Below are positions 27,018-36,670 of a stretch of 64,000 nucleotides of DNA, in pieces. Every line of letters starts with the position of its first letter. Positions within the stretch are counted from its first letter, which is position 1. The position numbers were made by a program, and so were the translations under genes. Below the pieces are notes generated by a model. That model made no database searches. It was not told the origin of the DNA and saw only the letters and a program-made list of their open reading frames with translations. This DNA comes from Paracoccaceae bacterium. GTDB taxonomy: Bacteria > Pseudomonadota > Alphaproteobacteria > Rhodobacterales > Rhodobacteraceae. The stretch spans positions 39,268-103,267 of the forward strand of contig JABDLJ010000005.1 of NCBI GenBank assembly GCA_013003075.1. Reading direction: 5' to 3'.

Positions 27018-28151
27018 TCACCCGCCGCCGCCGCCTTCCTGCAGCGCCACGAAATATCCCACCGCGGCTGCGGCGATGGCCAGGGCGATCGCGGCGAGCG
27101 CCAGCTTCCAGGCCGACCAGGGGCGCTCTCCCTGAACGCGGCCGGTGCGCCCGTTGACCACGAAGCGGTAGGATTTGCCGCGATACTTGTAGGCCGCCAG
27201 CCAGACCGGCAGCAGGATGTGTTTGAAGGTGATATCGGAAATCGCCGTGTCGATGGAATGAATGCGCTGGCGGTCGCCGCCGATGTCGAATTTCACATCG
27301 CGCGTAATGACCCGGTCCATATGTGCGCGGGCCAGCGTATAGCCCTCGGCCAGCTCGATCGTGTAGCCCTCGGCGCGAAATCCGGCCAGGTATTCGGGCC
27401 GGTAGGGCTCTAGCGCGGGCAGATCCCACGGCTCCAGCGCGTCGGTATATGCGCGCGGCAGCGAACGGGAGGCCAGCACCAGTACATCGTCGAAAAACCG
27501 CGCCACGCGCCCCGAAACCCGGCGCCAGCGAACTTTCTCGACGCTGATCCTCTCTGACTTGCCGTTTCGCGTCACCGTCCGGCTTTCGCTATAGACCGTG
27601 CCGCGCTCGCCGGAATAGCGCGAGCGGGTGTCGGCATCGAATGTCCAGTAGGGCACATAGATGCCCTGCATCCGGCGCCCCTTTCGGGCGTATTCCATCA
27701 GGCCGCCGGGGGCGAACCACAAAGATCCCAGCCAGCTCGTCATGGCGTGTCGCGCCTGATCCTCATCAAGAGCGAACGGCAACAGCCCGCGCGGCTTGAA
27801 ATGCCGGTGCAGGCCGGTATCGGTCACAACCGGCGTTGCACAAAACGGACATTCGGCGGCATGGACTGCGGGGGCGAATTGGACCTCAGCCCCACAATTG
27901 GGACACTTCAGGACACGGGTCTCTTCAAGATCCTCTTCGTTCAGTTGCCGGCGCAGCGCGGCCTGAAAATCCTGCTCCGACACCGCTCCGCGCCAGGGGC
28001 CGTCGCCCTCGATCGCTTCGGTATTGCCGCAATGGTCGCAAACAAGCCGCCCCTCGCCAGGGGCAAAGCGCAGATCAGAGCCGCAGGTCTCGCAGGGAAA
28101 CCGGTGCTCTGCGACGATGGCGACGGCGCCGTCGTTGTCTGCGTGCTCCAT
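27018..28151 (-). CDS. Zinc-ribbon protein with C-terminal TM segment (primosomal protein N'-like annotation group)
   Basis: 'FPCETCGSDLRFAPGEGRLVCDHCGN', 'LKCPNCGAEVQFAPAVHAAECPFCATPVV', C-terminal hydrophobic helix. Confidence 0.8.
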   Translation of the reverse strand: MEHADNDGAVAIVAEHRFPCETCGSDLRFAPGEGRLVCDHCGNTEAIEGDGPWRGAVSEQDFQAALRRQLNEEDLEETRVLKCPNCGAEVQFAPAVHAAECPFCATPVVTDTGLHRHFKPRGLLPFALDEDQARHAMTSWLGSLWFAPGGLMEYARKGRRMQGIYVPYWTFDADTRSRYSGERGTVYSESRTVTRNGKSERISVEKVRWRRVSGRVARFFDDVLVLASRSLPRAYTDALEPWDLPALEPYRPEYLAGFRAEGYTIELAEGYTLARAHMDRVITRDVKFDIGGDRQRIHSIDTAISDITFKHILLPVWLAAYKYRGKSYRFVVNGRTGRVQGERPWSAWKLALAAIALAIAAAAVGYFVALQEGGGGG

Positions 28152-28171
28152 GGGTCAAAAGCCCTTCGCGC

Positions 28172-29266
28172 CTAGCTGCCCGGCGGTGGCGGCGGCATCA
28201 CGGTGAAAAGCTGGGCCAGCTCGGTGACCTCTTCGGCGCGTTTCCAGCCGTCCTGGCCCTGGGTCCAGACCAGCGTGTCGCGACCGAAAGCGCCCTCTGT
28301 CGCCATCCGGCCCAGCCGCGCCTTGGAGAAGGGACCCGTCACGTCACTGCCTTTTGCGATGTGCCAGACATGCTCGACCGGCGGCGGCGGCGGGGCCGGC
28401 GGAACCGGGCCCCACGGACCGCTGCGCGCCATCTGCGCGCCGATCGCCATGCCAAGCCCGGCGCCCATTCCAGTCGCCATAGAGCTGCCGGCGCCGCTTT
28501 CGGGGTTGTTCAGCGCCTCGGCGGTAGCGAAATCGCGGTAGCGGTCGAGATCGTTCACAACCCCCATCGAGGTGCGTTTGTCGAGCGCATCTTCCACCAC
28601 CTTGGGCAGCGAGATGTTCTCGATGTACAGCTCTGGCACTTCCAGCCCGTAGCTGGCGATCGTCTCGGAGATTGCGCCGGCCACCAGCGCGCCCAGATCC
28701 TGGGTGTTGGCCGCCATGTCGAGCACCGGAATGCCCGAGCGCGCGATCACGCGGGAAAACTCCTGCACGATGATATTGCGGATCTGGTAGCTGATCTCGT
28801 CCATCGTGAACTCGCCATCGGTGCCGACGATCTCCCTGAGAAAGAGCGCCGGATCGATGACGCGCACCGCGTAGGTGCCGTAGGCGCGGATCCGCGTCGG
28901 CCCAAACTCGGGGTCGCGCAGGATGATCGGGTTCTTGGTGCCCCATTTGAGATCGGTGAAGCGCGTCGTCGAGACGTAGTAGATCTCGGACTTGAACGGG
29001 CTGCGGAACATGTGATCCCAGTGGTTCAGCGTCGTCAGGATCGGCATGTTGTTGGTCTCAAGCATGTAGAGCCCCGGCGTGAACACATCCGCCAGTTGCC
29101 CCTCGTGCACGAACACCGCCGACTGGCCCTCTCGCACGGTCAGCTTGGCGCCGTACTTGATCTCGTGATCTTCGCGCTCGAAGCGCCAGACCATGGTGTC
29201 GCGGGTATCGTCTGTCCAGTGGATGACGTCGATGAACTCGCCGCTCAGAAAATCGAATATGCCCAT
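28172..29266 (-). CDS. SPFH-domain protein with C-terminal GYF_2-like domain
   Basis: MGIFDFLSGEFIDVIHWTDDTRDTMVWRFEREDHEIKYGAKLTVREGQSAVFVHEGQ; C-terminal 'WHIAKGSDVTGPFSKARLGRMATEGAFGRDTLVWTQGQDGWKRAEEV'. Confidence 0.87.
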   Translation of the reverse strand: MGIFDFLSGEFIDVIHWTDDTRDTMVWRFEREDHEIKYGAKLTVREGQSAVFVHEGQLADVFTPGLYMLETNNMPILTTLNHWDHMFRSPFKSEIYYVSTTRFTDLKWGTKNPIILRDPEFGPTRIRAYGTYAVRVIDPALFLREIVGTDGEFTMDEISYQIRNIIVQEFSRVIARSGIPVLDMAANTQDLGALVAGAISETIASYGLEVPELYIENISLPKVVEDALDKRTSMGVVNDLDRYRDFATAEALNNPESGAGSSMATGMGAGLGMAIGAQMARSGPWGPVPPAPPPPPVEHVWHIAKGSDVTGPFSKARLGRMATEGAFGRDTLVWTQGQDGWKRAEEVTELAQLFTVMPPPPPGS

Positions 29267-29291
29267 GAAAATGCTCCTGTGATGGATGGCG

Positions 29292-30233
29292 TCAGCTTGG
29301 CCCGGCGACCAGCTCTTCGGCAATGCGGCGCGCGATCGGGCGCGCCTGGGACGCGCGCATTCCGGTGCGCAGGCGCGGATCGTAGAGAATGCGCAAAAGC
29401 TGTTCGTCATGGCGCGTCAAAAGGCCGAATTCCTCGTCGTCATTGAAGATCGAGGGCCGCACGAGCGGGCTGTCATTGGCCAGCCCGAGGCCTTGCGCAA
29501 GCTCTTCGTGGATGCACGAGCGGCGCAGAAGGTCGGGATGCTCGGCCCGGATCACCGCGACAGCCGTGTCATAGGCGCCGGTGCTGGTGGGGTTGGACGC
29601 GAAGACGAGGCAATAGCTGGTGCGGGGCAGGGTCTCGACGGTGCGGATCGCGGCGTCGCTGATGCTGGGAATGATCGCGCGGATCCGGGGGCCGAGGCTG
29701 CGAAGTTCGTTCTCGTTGACGATGAAGACGTGGTAGTTGGCGCCGGACGTCACGCGCCGCACCGGGTGGCCCGACACGCGCGCCAGGCGCGCGGCGTAGC
29801 GCTCGATCTCCATGGTGTCGCGTTGGCGGATCTCGCGGCTCACGGTCTCGCCATAGATCACGCCGATGCGCACCGGCGTCTCCCAGCGGCGCAAGGACGA
29901 GGCGCTCTGGCGCGAGATCAGCCGGCCGCCGGCTTCGGTGTATTCCTCGAAAAGCGCGATGCGAATGAAGTTCTCGGCCAGCATGTCGGCGGTGTAGGGC
30001 GTATCGATGCCGCCGCCGTCGACCCGCAACAGACCCTGCGTCAGTAGGCTGGACTGGATGCGCGTGTAATAGGTTTCCAGCGCCAGGCTTTCGGCCGAGC
30101 GCTGCGGCGGCGGCGCCGGCGGCTGAACCGGGACAGGCGCCACCGCGTTCGGCGCGCGCGCAGCCACAAGATCGCAGCCCGCCAGAGACAGGGCTGCGAG
30201 CAAGAGCGTCAGAGCAAGCGCGGCACGGGCCAT
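29292..30233 (-). CDS. DUF2927-type lipoprotein
   Basis: Lipobox 'LLLAALSLAGCDLV'; 'RRSCIHEELAQGLGLANDSPLVRPSIFNDDEEFGLLTRHDEQLLRILYDPRLRTGM'. Confidence 0.8.
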   Translation of the reverse strand: MARAALALTLLLAALSLAGCDLVAARAPNAVAPVPVQPPAPPPQRSAESLALETYYTRIQSSLLTQGLLRVDGGGIDTPYTADMLAENFIRIALFEEYTEAGGRLISRQSASSLRRWETPVRIGVIYGETVSREIRQRDTMEIERYAARLARVSGHPVRRVTSGANYHVFIVNENELRSLGPRIRAIIPSISDAAIRTVETLPRTSYCLVFASNPTSTGAYDTAVAVIRAEHPDLLRRSCIHEELAQGLGLANDSPLVRPSIFNDDEEFGLLTRHDEQLLRILYDPRLRTGMRASQARPIARRIAEELVAGPS

Positions 30234-30242
30234 TTGGCTCCC

Positions 30243-31436
30243 TTAGGAGGCCGGAACGCTGGTTCCGGCAGTGTCACCTACCTTGTCGCCACGCGCCTTG
30301 GCAGAGGCAAGGGCGTTTTTCAGCTCTTGCTCCATCGACTGAAGCTCTTCTTCGGCAGCGGCGCGGCGCGCTTTGCCTTCGTCGGCAATGGCAAGGCTTT
30401 CCTCGATCGTCGCGATCAGCTCGGCATTGGCTTCCTTGACGGCCTCGATATCGAAGACCCCGCGCTCCATCTCCTCGCGGACGGCCCTGTTGGCGGTGCG
30501 CAGGTTCTTGGCGTTGGCGGTCAGAAGCTCGTTGGTCAGATCGTTGGCCTCGCGCACCGCACCGGCGGCCTCGGCCGAGCGCTGGATGGTCACGGCCTGC
30601 GCCAGCTGCGTCTCCCAAAGCGGCACGGTGTTCACCAGCGTGGAGTTGATCTTGGTCACCAGCGACTTGTCGTTTTCCTGCACCAGCCGGATCGAGGGCA
30701 GGGACTGCATCGTGACTTGCCGTGTCAGCTTCAGATCATGCACGCGGCGCTCCAGATCGTCGCGCGCGGCACGCAGATCGCGCAGCTCCTGCGCTTTCAT
30801 CACGCCTTCGTTCTCGGGTGCGTCCGCGACCTCTTTTTCCTTGGCGGGAATGTCGCTTCGGTCAAGCCGGCTCAGCTTTTCCTCGCCGGCGGCGATGTAG
30901 ACGGCAAGCGCGTCATAGAAGTTGAGCGTCTTGTCATAGAGAACATCGAGCGACTTGATGTCCTTGAGAAGCTTGTGCTCGTGGCCCAGAAGGCTGTCGG
31001 TGATCCGGTCGATCTGGGTCTGGACCTGTTCGTAGCGCGCCACGAACTGCGCCATCGGCGCCATGCGGCCGGTCAGCCATTCCCACCACGACCGCTTGCG
31101 GCGCACATCAAGCTCGGACACCGAAAAGCCGCGGATCGTCGAGACGATGTCGCGCAGGGACTGGCCGGCGGGGCCGACGTCCTTGTTGCGCACATCGGCC
31201 AGCATCGCCTGGCTGATCTCCTGCAATTCGGACTGCGCCGCCGAACCGAACATCACGATGGAGTTGGTATCGTCCATGTCGATCTCGTCCATGCGTTTTT
31301 CGATCTCGGCGGCCAACGGCGCTTCGGCGGCCGTAAAGGGGATCAGGTCGGCAGCCGGCTCGGGCAGCACGGCCGCTGTCAGCTCTTCCACCATCTTCAG
31401 TTCGGCTTCCGCCTTCTTGCGCACATCTTCGGACAT
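30243..31436 (-). CDS. Toxic anion resistance protein TelA family
   Basis: 'NSIVMFGSAAQSELQEISQAMLADVRNKDVGPAGQSLRDIVSTIRGF' and coiled-coil body. Confidence 0.9.
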   Translation of the reverse strand: MSEDVRKKAEAELKMVEELTAAVLPEPAADLIPFTAAEAPLAAEIEKRMDEIDMDDTNSIVMFGSAAQSELQEISQAMLADVRNKDVGPAGQSLRDIVSTIRGFSVSELDVRRKRSWWEWLTGRMAPMAQFVARYEQVQTQIDRITDSLLGHEHKLLKDIKSLDVLYDKTLNFYDALAVYIAAGEEKLSRLDRSDIPAKEKEVADAPENEGVMKAQELRDLRAARDDLERRVHDLKLTRQVTMQSLPSIRLVQENDKSLVTKINSTLVNTVPLWETQLAQAVTIQRSAEAAGAVREANDLTNELLTANAKNLRTANRAVREEMERGVFDIEAVKEANAELIATIEESLAIADEGKARRAAAEEELQSMEQELKNALASAKARGDKVGDTAGTSVPAS

Positions 31437-31465
31437 TCAAATCCCTCCACAGGTTCAGGTCTTGT

Positions 31466-32344
31466 TCATTCGGCCGCTTTGACGCCTTCGCGTTCCAGAC
31501 GGGCGCGCAGGACGTCGATTTCGACATCCAGCCCGCTGCGGTCCCCCAATAGCATTTTGCGCGTTCGCGCGGCGAAACTGTCTTCCAGATCATCCAGAAG
31601 CGCCACGTAGTCATCGCGGGCCGTCTGGTCCCGGCTGCGGGCGTAGATATCGGCGAACTTGATGGTCGCGTCGCGCGCGCCCAGCAGGTACACGCCCAGA
31701 TAGCGCCGCGCCGCGCTCAGATCGCGCGGATCCTCTTCGACGGTTCGGAACATGTCGCGGGCGGTGGCCTGAAAGCGCTCGACCCGCAGCTCCAGCTTGC
31801 GATCGTTGGCGCGCAGGATCGCGTCGCGCATCGCGCCCAGGTGTTTTTCGGCCTCATCCACCGCGCGCGCCACGCGGCCGGCCTGAAATTCGTCGACGCC
31901 CTCGACGCCCTTGTCCTTCAGCGGATCCATACCGAAGGCGAAGCCGTGCAGCACCGCGCCGAGCACAACGAAGATCGCCGCTGCCGCAAGACCCGCGCCC
32001 GCGCTGTATCCCGCGATCGCAAGGCCCAAGCCGGTCAGCGCCGAGCCGAACATCTTGCGCGGGATGGCCGGGCGCTTGGCGACTTTTCGGATCTCGAACG
32101 CCTCTTCGGCGCGCAGGCCCTCGCGGGTCAGCCAGGCCGCCAGGATCAGAACGCCGAACGCCACAAACCCGGTGCCGAAGCCGACCGGGTCGCGGCCAAA
32201 AGCCGTGAAGATGAAGAACACCGGCAAGAGGAACAGGAAATTGACCCGCGCCGCGCCGCGCCGGGCGCGCCGGGCGCTCGGGGCCGGCTTGCCGGCGCCT
32301 GGATACCCCTTGGGGCTGTGCGGGCCACCATAGCGCTCGGCCAT
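31466..32344 (-). CDS. XpaC family (5-bromo-4-chloroindolyl phosphate hydrolysis) membrane protein
   Basis: Two TM segments followed by 'HLGAMRDAILRANDRKLELRVERFQATARDMFRTVEEDPRDLSAARRYLGVYLLGARDATIKFADIY'. Confidence 0.85.
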   Translation of the reverse strand: MAERYGGPHSPKGYPGAGKPAPSARRARRGAARVNFLFLLPVFFIFTAFGRDPVGFGTGFVAFGVLILAAWLTREGLRAEEAFEIRKVAKRPAIPRKMFGSALTGLGLAIAGYSAGAGLAAAAIFVVLGAVLHGFAFGMDPLKDKGVEGVDEFQAGRVARAVDEAEKHLGAMRDAILRANDRKLELRVERFQATARDMFRTVEEDPRDLSAARRYLGVYLLGARDATIKFADIYARSRDQTARDDYVALLDDLEDSFAARTRKMLLGDRSGLDVEIDVLRARLEREGVKAAE

Positions 32345-32433
32345 CAGCTTACACCAAGCGAGATGACATAGACATAAAGCACGACCAGCAGAAAAAAGGC
32401 CACTTTGCGCAACTGGTCCGTGCTTCGATCCAT
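32344..32433 (-). CDS. 29-aa single-TM microprotein, translationally coupled to XpaC
   Basis: MDRSTDQLRKVAFFLLVVLYVYVISLGVS; its TGA overlaps the XpaC ATG (TGATG). Confidence 0.6.
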   Translation of the reverse strand: MDRSTDQLRKVAFFLLVVLYVYVISLGVS

Positions 32434-32587
32434 CTTGCCCCCAAATCGGCGCGCCGCCTTAAAGGCCCGGCGCCGAAAAATCCGCGAGTCTTGCGCGCAA
32501 AGGCCGCCATTCAATACAGGCGCGCGGCGCAAAGCCGTCTGATTTTCCAGCATAAGGCGCTTGCGCCGGCCTTTCCATAGCTCTTTG

Positions 32588-33406
32588 TCAGTGCGTGTGC
32601 TGTGCGCTGCGTTCTGCCGCCAGCTTGCGCGCATAGCCCGACTGAATGATCTCGACGGCAAAGAGAACGACAACCGAGAAGTAGAAGGTCGTCTTGGACA
32701 TCGGGATCAACTCGTATCCGAAAACCCGGATCTGCAGGGTCTCGTCATGCATCGCGTGGCTTGCGGCAACGCCGGCCTCGCCCAAAAGCACGACCCCGAC
32801 GATCAGAAGGATGAAGAGCCCAAGCACCTCGTACATCCGGTTCTTCTCCAGAAACGCGGTCACGCCGTCGGCGAGCGCCAGCATGGCGACGCCCGACAGG
32901 ATGATTGCGGTCGCCAGGATCGGGAGGACATCGGTGATCGCCAGCGCCGACAAAACGGAATCGAACGAAAAGATCAGGTTCATCAGAACGATGAGGCTGA
33001 CCACCTGAAAAGCGGACTTGCCCGATTTGTGATCTATGTCGGCATCCAGATGCTCGATCGACAGCATGTGGCTGATTTCCTTGACCGCCGTGTACATGAT
33101 GAAGATGCCGCCTAAGATGAAGACGACCGTGGCGAAATTGATCCCGCCCTCCAGGATGCCGGGAAGATCGAAGACATAGAACGGCTCTGCCAGCGCATCG
33201 ATCAGCCGGATCATCGCAAAGAGCAGCACTACGCGCAGCGCCACGGCGATGATGATCCCCCAGTAGCGCACCGCACGCTGGTGCGGCACCGGGGCCCGCT
33301 GGCTTTCGATGCTGATGTAAAGAAGGTTGTCGAAGCCCAGAACGGCCTGCAGAAAGCACAGCATCAAAAGCGTGCCAAGGTTTTCGATTGTCAGTAATTC
33401 GGCCAT
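32588..33406 (-). CDS. TerC-family membrane protein
   Basis: 'LQAVLGFDNLLYISIESQRAPVPHQRAVRYWGIIIAVALRVVLLF', 'LIVLMNLIFSFDSVLSALAITD'. Confidence 0.92.
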   Translation of the reverse strand: MAELLTIENLGTLLMLCFLQAVLGFDNLLYISIESQRAPVPHQRAVRYWGIIIAVALRVVLLFAMIRLIDALAEPFYVFDLPGILEGGINFATVVFILGGIFIMYTAVKEISHMLSIEHLDADIDHKSGKSAFQVVSLIVLMNLIFSFDSVLSALAITDVLPILATAIILSGVAMLALADGVTAFLEKNRMYEVLGLFILLIVGVVLLGEAGVAASHAMHDETLQIRVFGYELIPMSKTTFYFSVVVLFAVEIIQSGYARKLAAERSAQHTH

Positions 33407-33469
33407 GATCCCTCGGTCCTGAAAATGATTTCCCGGTAAAAAGACAGAGTGTTGGCGTCAGGGCAAGCC

Positions 33470-34306
33470 TCAGCGGCGCGGCGTTCGCCGGCGGCTTTGT
33501 TCGGCAGCCGCCTTGCCACCTTTTCGGGCAGGGCGCGTGACGGAAGGTTTGCCGGACAGGCCCAGCTGATCGCGCATCACGCGGGGTTTGACCTCTTCGA
33601 CTTCGCCGGGCTTCAGATCGCCAAGCCGAAACGGGCCATAGCTGATGCGGATCAGCCGGTTCACCGGCAGCCCGATCGCCTCCATCGCCCGGCGGATCTC
33701 GCGGTTCTTGCCCTCGCGCAGCGCCACGGTGACCCAGACGTTGCTGGTCTGCTGGCGGTCCAGCGTCACCGTCATCGGCTGAAACCGCTCGCCGTCCACC
33801 GTGATGCCCTGGCGCAGCGGCTCGAAATCGGCATCCTGCGGCTTGCCGGTCAGCCGGGCGCGGTACTTGCGCAGCCAGCCGGTTGAGGGCAGCTCAAGCT
33901 TGCGCTTGATGGCGCCGTCGTTGGTCAAAAGCAAAAGCCCCTCGGACGTCAGATCAAGCCGCCCGACCGACAGGACCCGCGGCATCGCCTCGGGCAGCGC
34001 ATCGAACACCGTCTTGCGCCCCTTTTCGTCGCGCTCGGTCGTCACCAGGCCCGCGGGCTTGTGATATAGCCAAAGCCGCGGCTCTTCGGGCGCGCCCACC
34101 TCCGCGCCATCCACGGCCAGCCGATCGCCGGCCGTCACGTTCAGCGCGGGCGAGGTGATCACCTTGCCATTGACCGACACCCGGCCCGCCTCGATCATTC
34201 GCTCGGCCTCGCGGCGCGAGGCGATGCCGGCGCGGGCCAGGACCTTGGCGATCCGGTCGCCTGGCCGAGAGGGGGTATCTTTGCTCATCGAATGCCCCAT
34301 AGCCAA
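33470..34306 (-). CDS. rluB: 23S rRNA pseudouridine synthase (RluB family); start may be 34288
   Basis: S4 domain '[30 protein letters not shown]', '[18 protein letters not shown]'. Confidence 0.92.
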   Translation of the reverse strand: MAMGHSMSKDTPSRPGDRIAKVLARAGIASRREAERMIEAGRVSVNGKVITSPALNVTAGDRLAVDGAEVGAPEEPRLWLYHKPAGLVTTERDEKGRKTVFDALPEAMPRVLSVGRLDLTSEGLLLLTNDGAIKRKLELPSTGWLRKYRARLTGKPQDADFEPLRQGITVDGERFQPMTVTLDRQQTSNVWVTVALREGKNREIRRAMEAIGLPVNRLIRISYGPFRLGDLKPGEVEEVKPRVMRDQLGLSGKPSVTRPARKGGKAAAEQSRRRTPRR

Positions 34307-34364
34307 TGCGCGGGCAAAGGGAAAGCCGCTTGAAGGGCGCGGCCCGGCGCGGCATCAAGGCGCC

Positions 34365-34814
34365 ATGGCCGATCAAACCCCGATGTCCCGCGCGCTTGCG
34401 CAGGCCCGCGCCGCGGCGACGCGCGGCGAAGTGCCCGTGGGCGCCGTGCTTGTCGGCCCGGACGGCGCGATCCTGGCCGAAGACGGCAACCGGACCCGCG
34501 AGATGCGCGATCCCACCGCCCATGCCGAATGCCTGGTGATCCGCACCGCCGCCGCGGCGCTGGGCAGCGACCGGCTGACGGGCTGCGATCTCTACGTCAC
34601 GCTCGAGCCCTGCCCGATGTGCGCCGCCGCGATCTCCTATGCCCGGATCCGCCGGCTCTATTACGGCGCCTCCGATCCCAAATCGGGCGGTATAGAGCAG
34701 GGCCCGCGCATCTTCAGCCATCCGCAGGCCCACCACCGCCCCGAGATCTACAGCGGCATCGCCGAGGCCGAGGCGGCTGCGATCCTCAAGGCTTTCTTCG
34801 CGGCGCGCCGATAG
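34365..34814 (+). CDS. tadA: tRNA-specific adenosine deaminase
   Basis: 'DPTAHAECLVIR' and 'TLEPCPMCAAAISYARIRRLYYGASDPKSGGIEQG'. Confidence 0.92.
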   Translation: MADQTPMSRALAQARAAATRGEVPVGAVLVGPDGAILAEDGNRTREMRDPTAHAECLVIRTAAAALGSDRLTGCDLYVTLEPCPMCAAAISYARIRRLYYGASDPKSGGIEQGPRIFSHPQAHHRPEIYSGIAEAEAAAILKAFFAARR

Positions 34815-34824
34815 CCCGGCTGCT

Positions 34825-34855
34825 CCAAGTGTTTCAAATATCGCCGCCGGAGGCA
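34825..34855 (+). repeat. 31-nt dispersed 3'-flanking element, copy 1
   Basis: ccaagtgtttcaaatatcgccgccggaggca; identical to copy 2 in inverse orientation. Confidence 0.85.
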
Positions 34856-34916
34856 TGAAAACCAAAAAGTCCCGCCGGCGGCGGCCCGGCCGGCGGCGGC
34901 CCCCGCAAGGCGCCGC

Positions 34917-35609
34917 TCAAAGCAGGATAGGGCGCAAGACCTCCGGCTCGATCACGTCCACGCCGGGCAGGGCGTCGATCAGCGCCTGGGCCGATTGCTC
35001 CAGAACCGGGAACGTCTTGTAGTGGCAGGGAATGACGGTCTTGAAGTCGAAGAACTCCCGCGCGGCATAGGCGGCCCGGGCCATGTCCATCGTGTAGTGC
35101 CCGCCGGCGCACAAAATCCCGATATCGGGCGCGTGCAGATCGGCAAGCACCTTCATGTCGGCCATCACGTCGGTGTCGCCGGAAACATAGACCGTATGGC
35201 CCTCGCCCGCGATCATGTAGCCGGCCTCGCCGCCGGCATACCGCGTGCCGTCCGCCGTCTGAAAAGAAGACGAATGGACGGCATTGACCATCGTCACTCG
35301 AACCTTGCCAAGCGCGATGGTGCCGCCCTTGTTGAACCCGGTCGTTTCGATTTCTCGCCCGTCGCCGATCAGCCCCATGAGTTCGGGGATGCCCGAAACT
35401 CCGATGCCGAGCTCTTCGGCGATCCCGGGCGTTTGAGGCGCGTGGTCGAAATGCCCGTGCGTCAGCAGGATATGCGTCGCCCCGGCGATGGCCTCACCGC
35501 GCCGCTCTTCGGGAAACATCGGATTGCCGGTCAACCAGGGATCGATCAGCAGCACCTGATCCTCGATTTCGATCCGGAAGCCGGAATGGCCAAGCCAAAT
35601 GATTTTCAT
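34917..35609 (-). CDS. UPF0173-type metal-dependent hydrolase (metallo-beta-lactamase fold)
   Basis: MKIIWLGHSGFRIE... 'LLTHGHFDHAPQTP', 'VSGDTDVMADM', 'PCHYKTFPVLEQ'. Confidence 0.93.
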   Translation of the reverse strand: MKIIWLGHSGFRIEIEDQVLLIDPWLTGNPMFPEERRGEAIAGATHILLTHGHFDHAPQTPGIAEELGIGVSGIPELMGLIGDGREIETTGFNKGGTIALGKVRVTMVNAVHSSSFQTADGTRYAGGEAGYMIAGEGHTVYVSGDTDVMADMKVLADLHAPDIGILCAGGHYTMDMARAAYAAREFFDFKTVIPCHYKTFPVLEQSAQALIDALPGVDVIEPEVLRPILL

Positions 35610-35666
35610 CTCTCGCTTCCCCGTATTAGATGTGTCGCAGGTTTTCTCACCGTGCAGGCAGCTTAA

Positions 35667-36329
35667 ATGGATTGGCACTGGTCGCAACAGGTAGACGCAT
35701 ATTGCGAGCGAACCGATTTTTCGTTCTGGGCTGAGCCGCTGAACGCGCTCACCAATGGCGGGTTCGTGCTGGCCGGCCTGATCCTTTTCCTGCGCTGGCG
35801 CGGCATGGCACGCGGGCTGTCGGCCATCCTGGTGGTGATCGGGGTCAGCTCGCTGCTTTTTCACACCTACGCCACGCAATGGGCCTCGGCGGCCGACGTG
35901 CTGCCGATCCTGGCGTTGATCCTGACCTACCTCTACGCGATCAGCCGGCATGTCTGGGGCCTCAAGCGCTGGGCCGCCGCCGGCATCACGCTGGGCTTTT
36001 TTCCCTACGCCGCCGCCACGGTCCCGATCTTCGCGCTGCTGCCGGGGCTGGGCAGTTCGGCGGCCTATGCGCCGGTGCCGCTCTTGATCCTGATCGAGGC
36101 CGCGATGATCTCGCGCTTTGCCCCGTTCTTCGCGCGCCGGCTCGCGATCGGCGCGCTGATCCTGATCGTCTCGCTGACCTTCCGTACGCTCGATATGCCG
36201 CTTTGCGACGCGCTGCCCTTCGGCACGCATTTCGTCTGGCATATACTGAACGCGCTGATGCTGGGCTACATGATCGAAATCTATGCCCGCTTCCGGCGCG
36301 ATCGCGGCCCCCGGTCCCGGACCGCTTGA
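35667..36329 (+). CDS. Ceramidase-domain (alkaline ceramidase/PER1-like) membrane protein
   Basis: '[37 protein letters not shown]', '[18 protein letters not shown]', '[17 protein letters not shown]'. Confidence 0.82.
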   Translation: MDWHWSQQVDAYCERTDFSFWAEPLNALTNGGFVLAGLILFLRWRGMARGLSAILVVIGVSSLLFHTYATQWASAADVLPILALILTYLYAISRHVWGLKRWAAAGITLGFFPYAAATVPIFALLPGLGSSAAYAPVPLLILIEAAMISRFAPFFARRLAIGALILIVSLTFRTLDMPLCDALPFGTHFVWHILNALMLGYMIEIYARFRRDRGPRSRTA

Positions 36330-36382
36330 AGCCCGCGCGGCAGGGCGCTAAACGGCGGGTGCAGAATTTCGCGGAGAGAGCC

Positions 36383-36670
36383 ATGTCGATCGATATCGAA
36401 ACCGCCCGGCGCGTGGCCAAGCTGGCCCGCATCAAGGTCGAAGAGGACGCCCTGCCGGCCCTGGCGCAGGAGTTCAACACCATCCTGGGCTTTATCGAAC
36501 AGCTCAATGAAGTCGATATCGAGGGTGTCGAGCCGATGACCTCGGTCACGCCGATGCGCCTGAAACGCCGCAAGGACGAGGTGACCGACGGCGATATGCC
36601 CGACAAGGTGCTCTCGAACGCGCCCGATGCCCGCGAGGGCTTTTTCGCCGTACCGAAGGTTGTCGAATGA
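36383..36670 (+). CDS. gatC: Asp-tRNA(Asn)/Glu-tRNA(Gln) amidotransferase subunit C
   Basis: '[48 protein letters not shown]'. Confidence 0.95.
   Translation: MSIDIETARRVAKLARIKVEEDALPALAQEFNTILGFIEQLNEVDIEGVEPMTSVTPMRLKRRKDEVTDGDMPDKVLSNAPDAREGFFAVPKVVE

Noticed and set aside
33407-33470. Possible Mn-sensing yybP-ykoY riboswitch upstream of the TerC gene
   Set aside because: Only about 64 nt available and no GGGGAGUA-type core seen; TerC homologues often have this leader but I cannot support it here.
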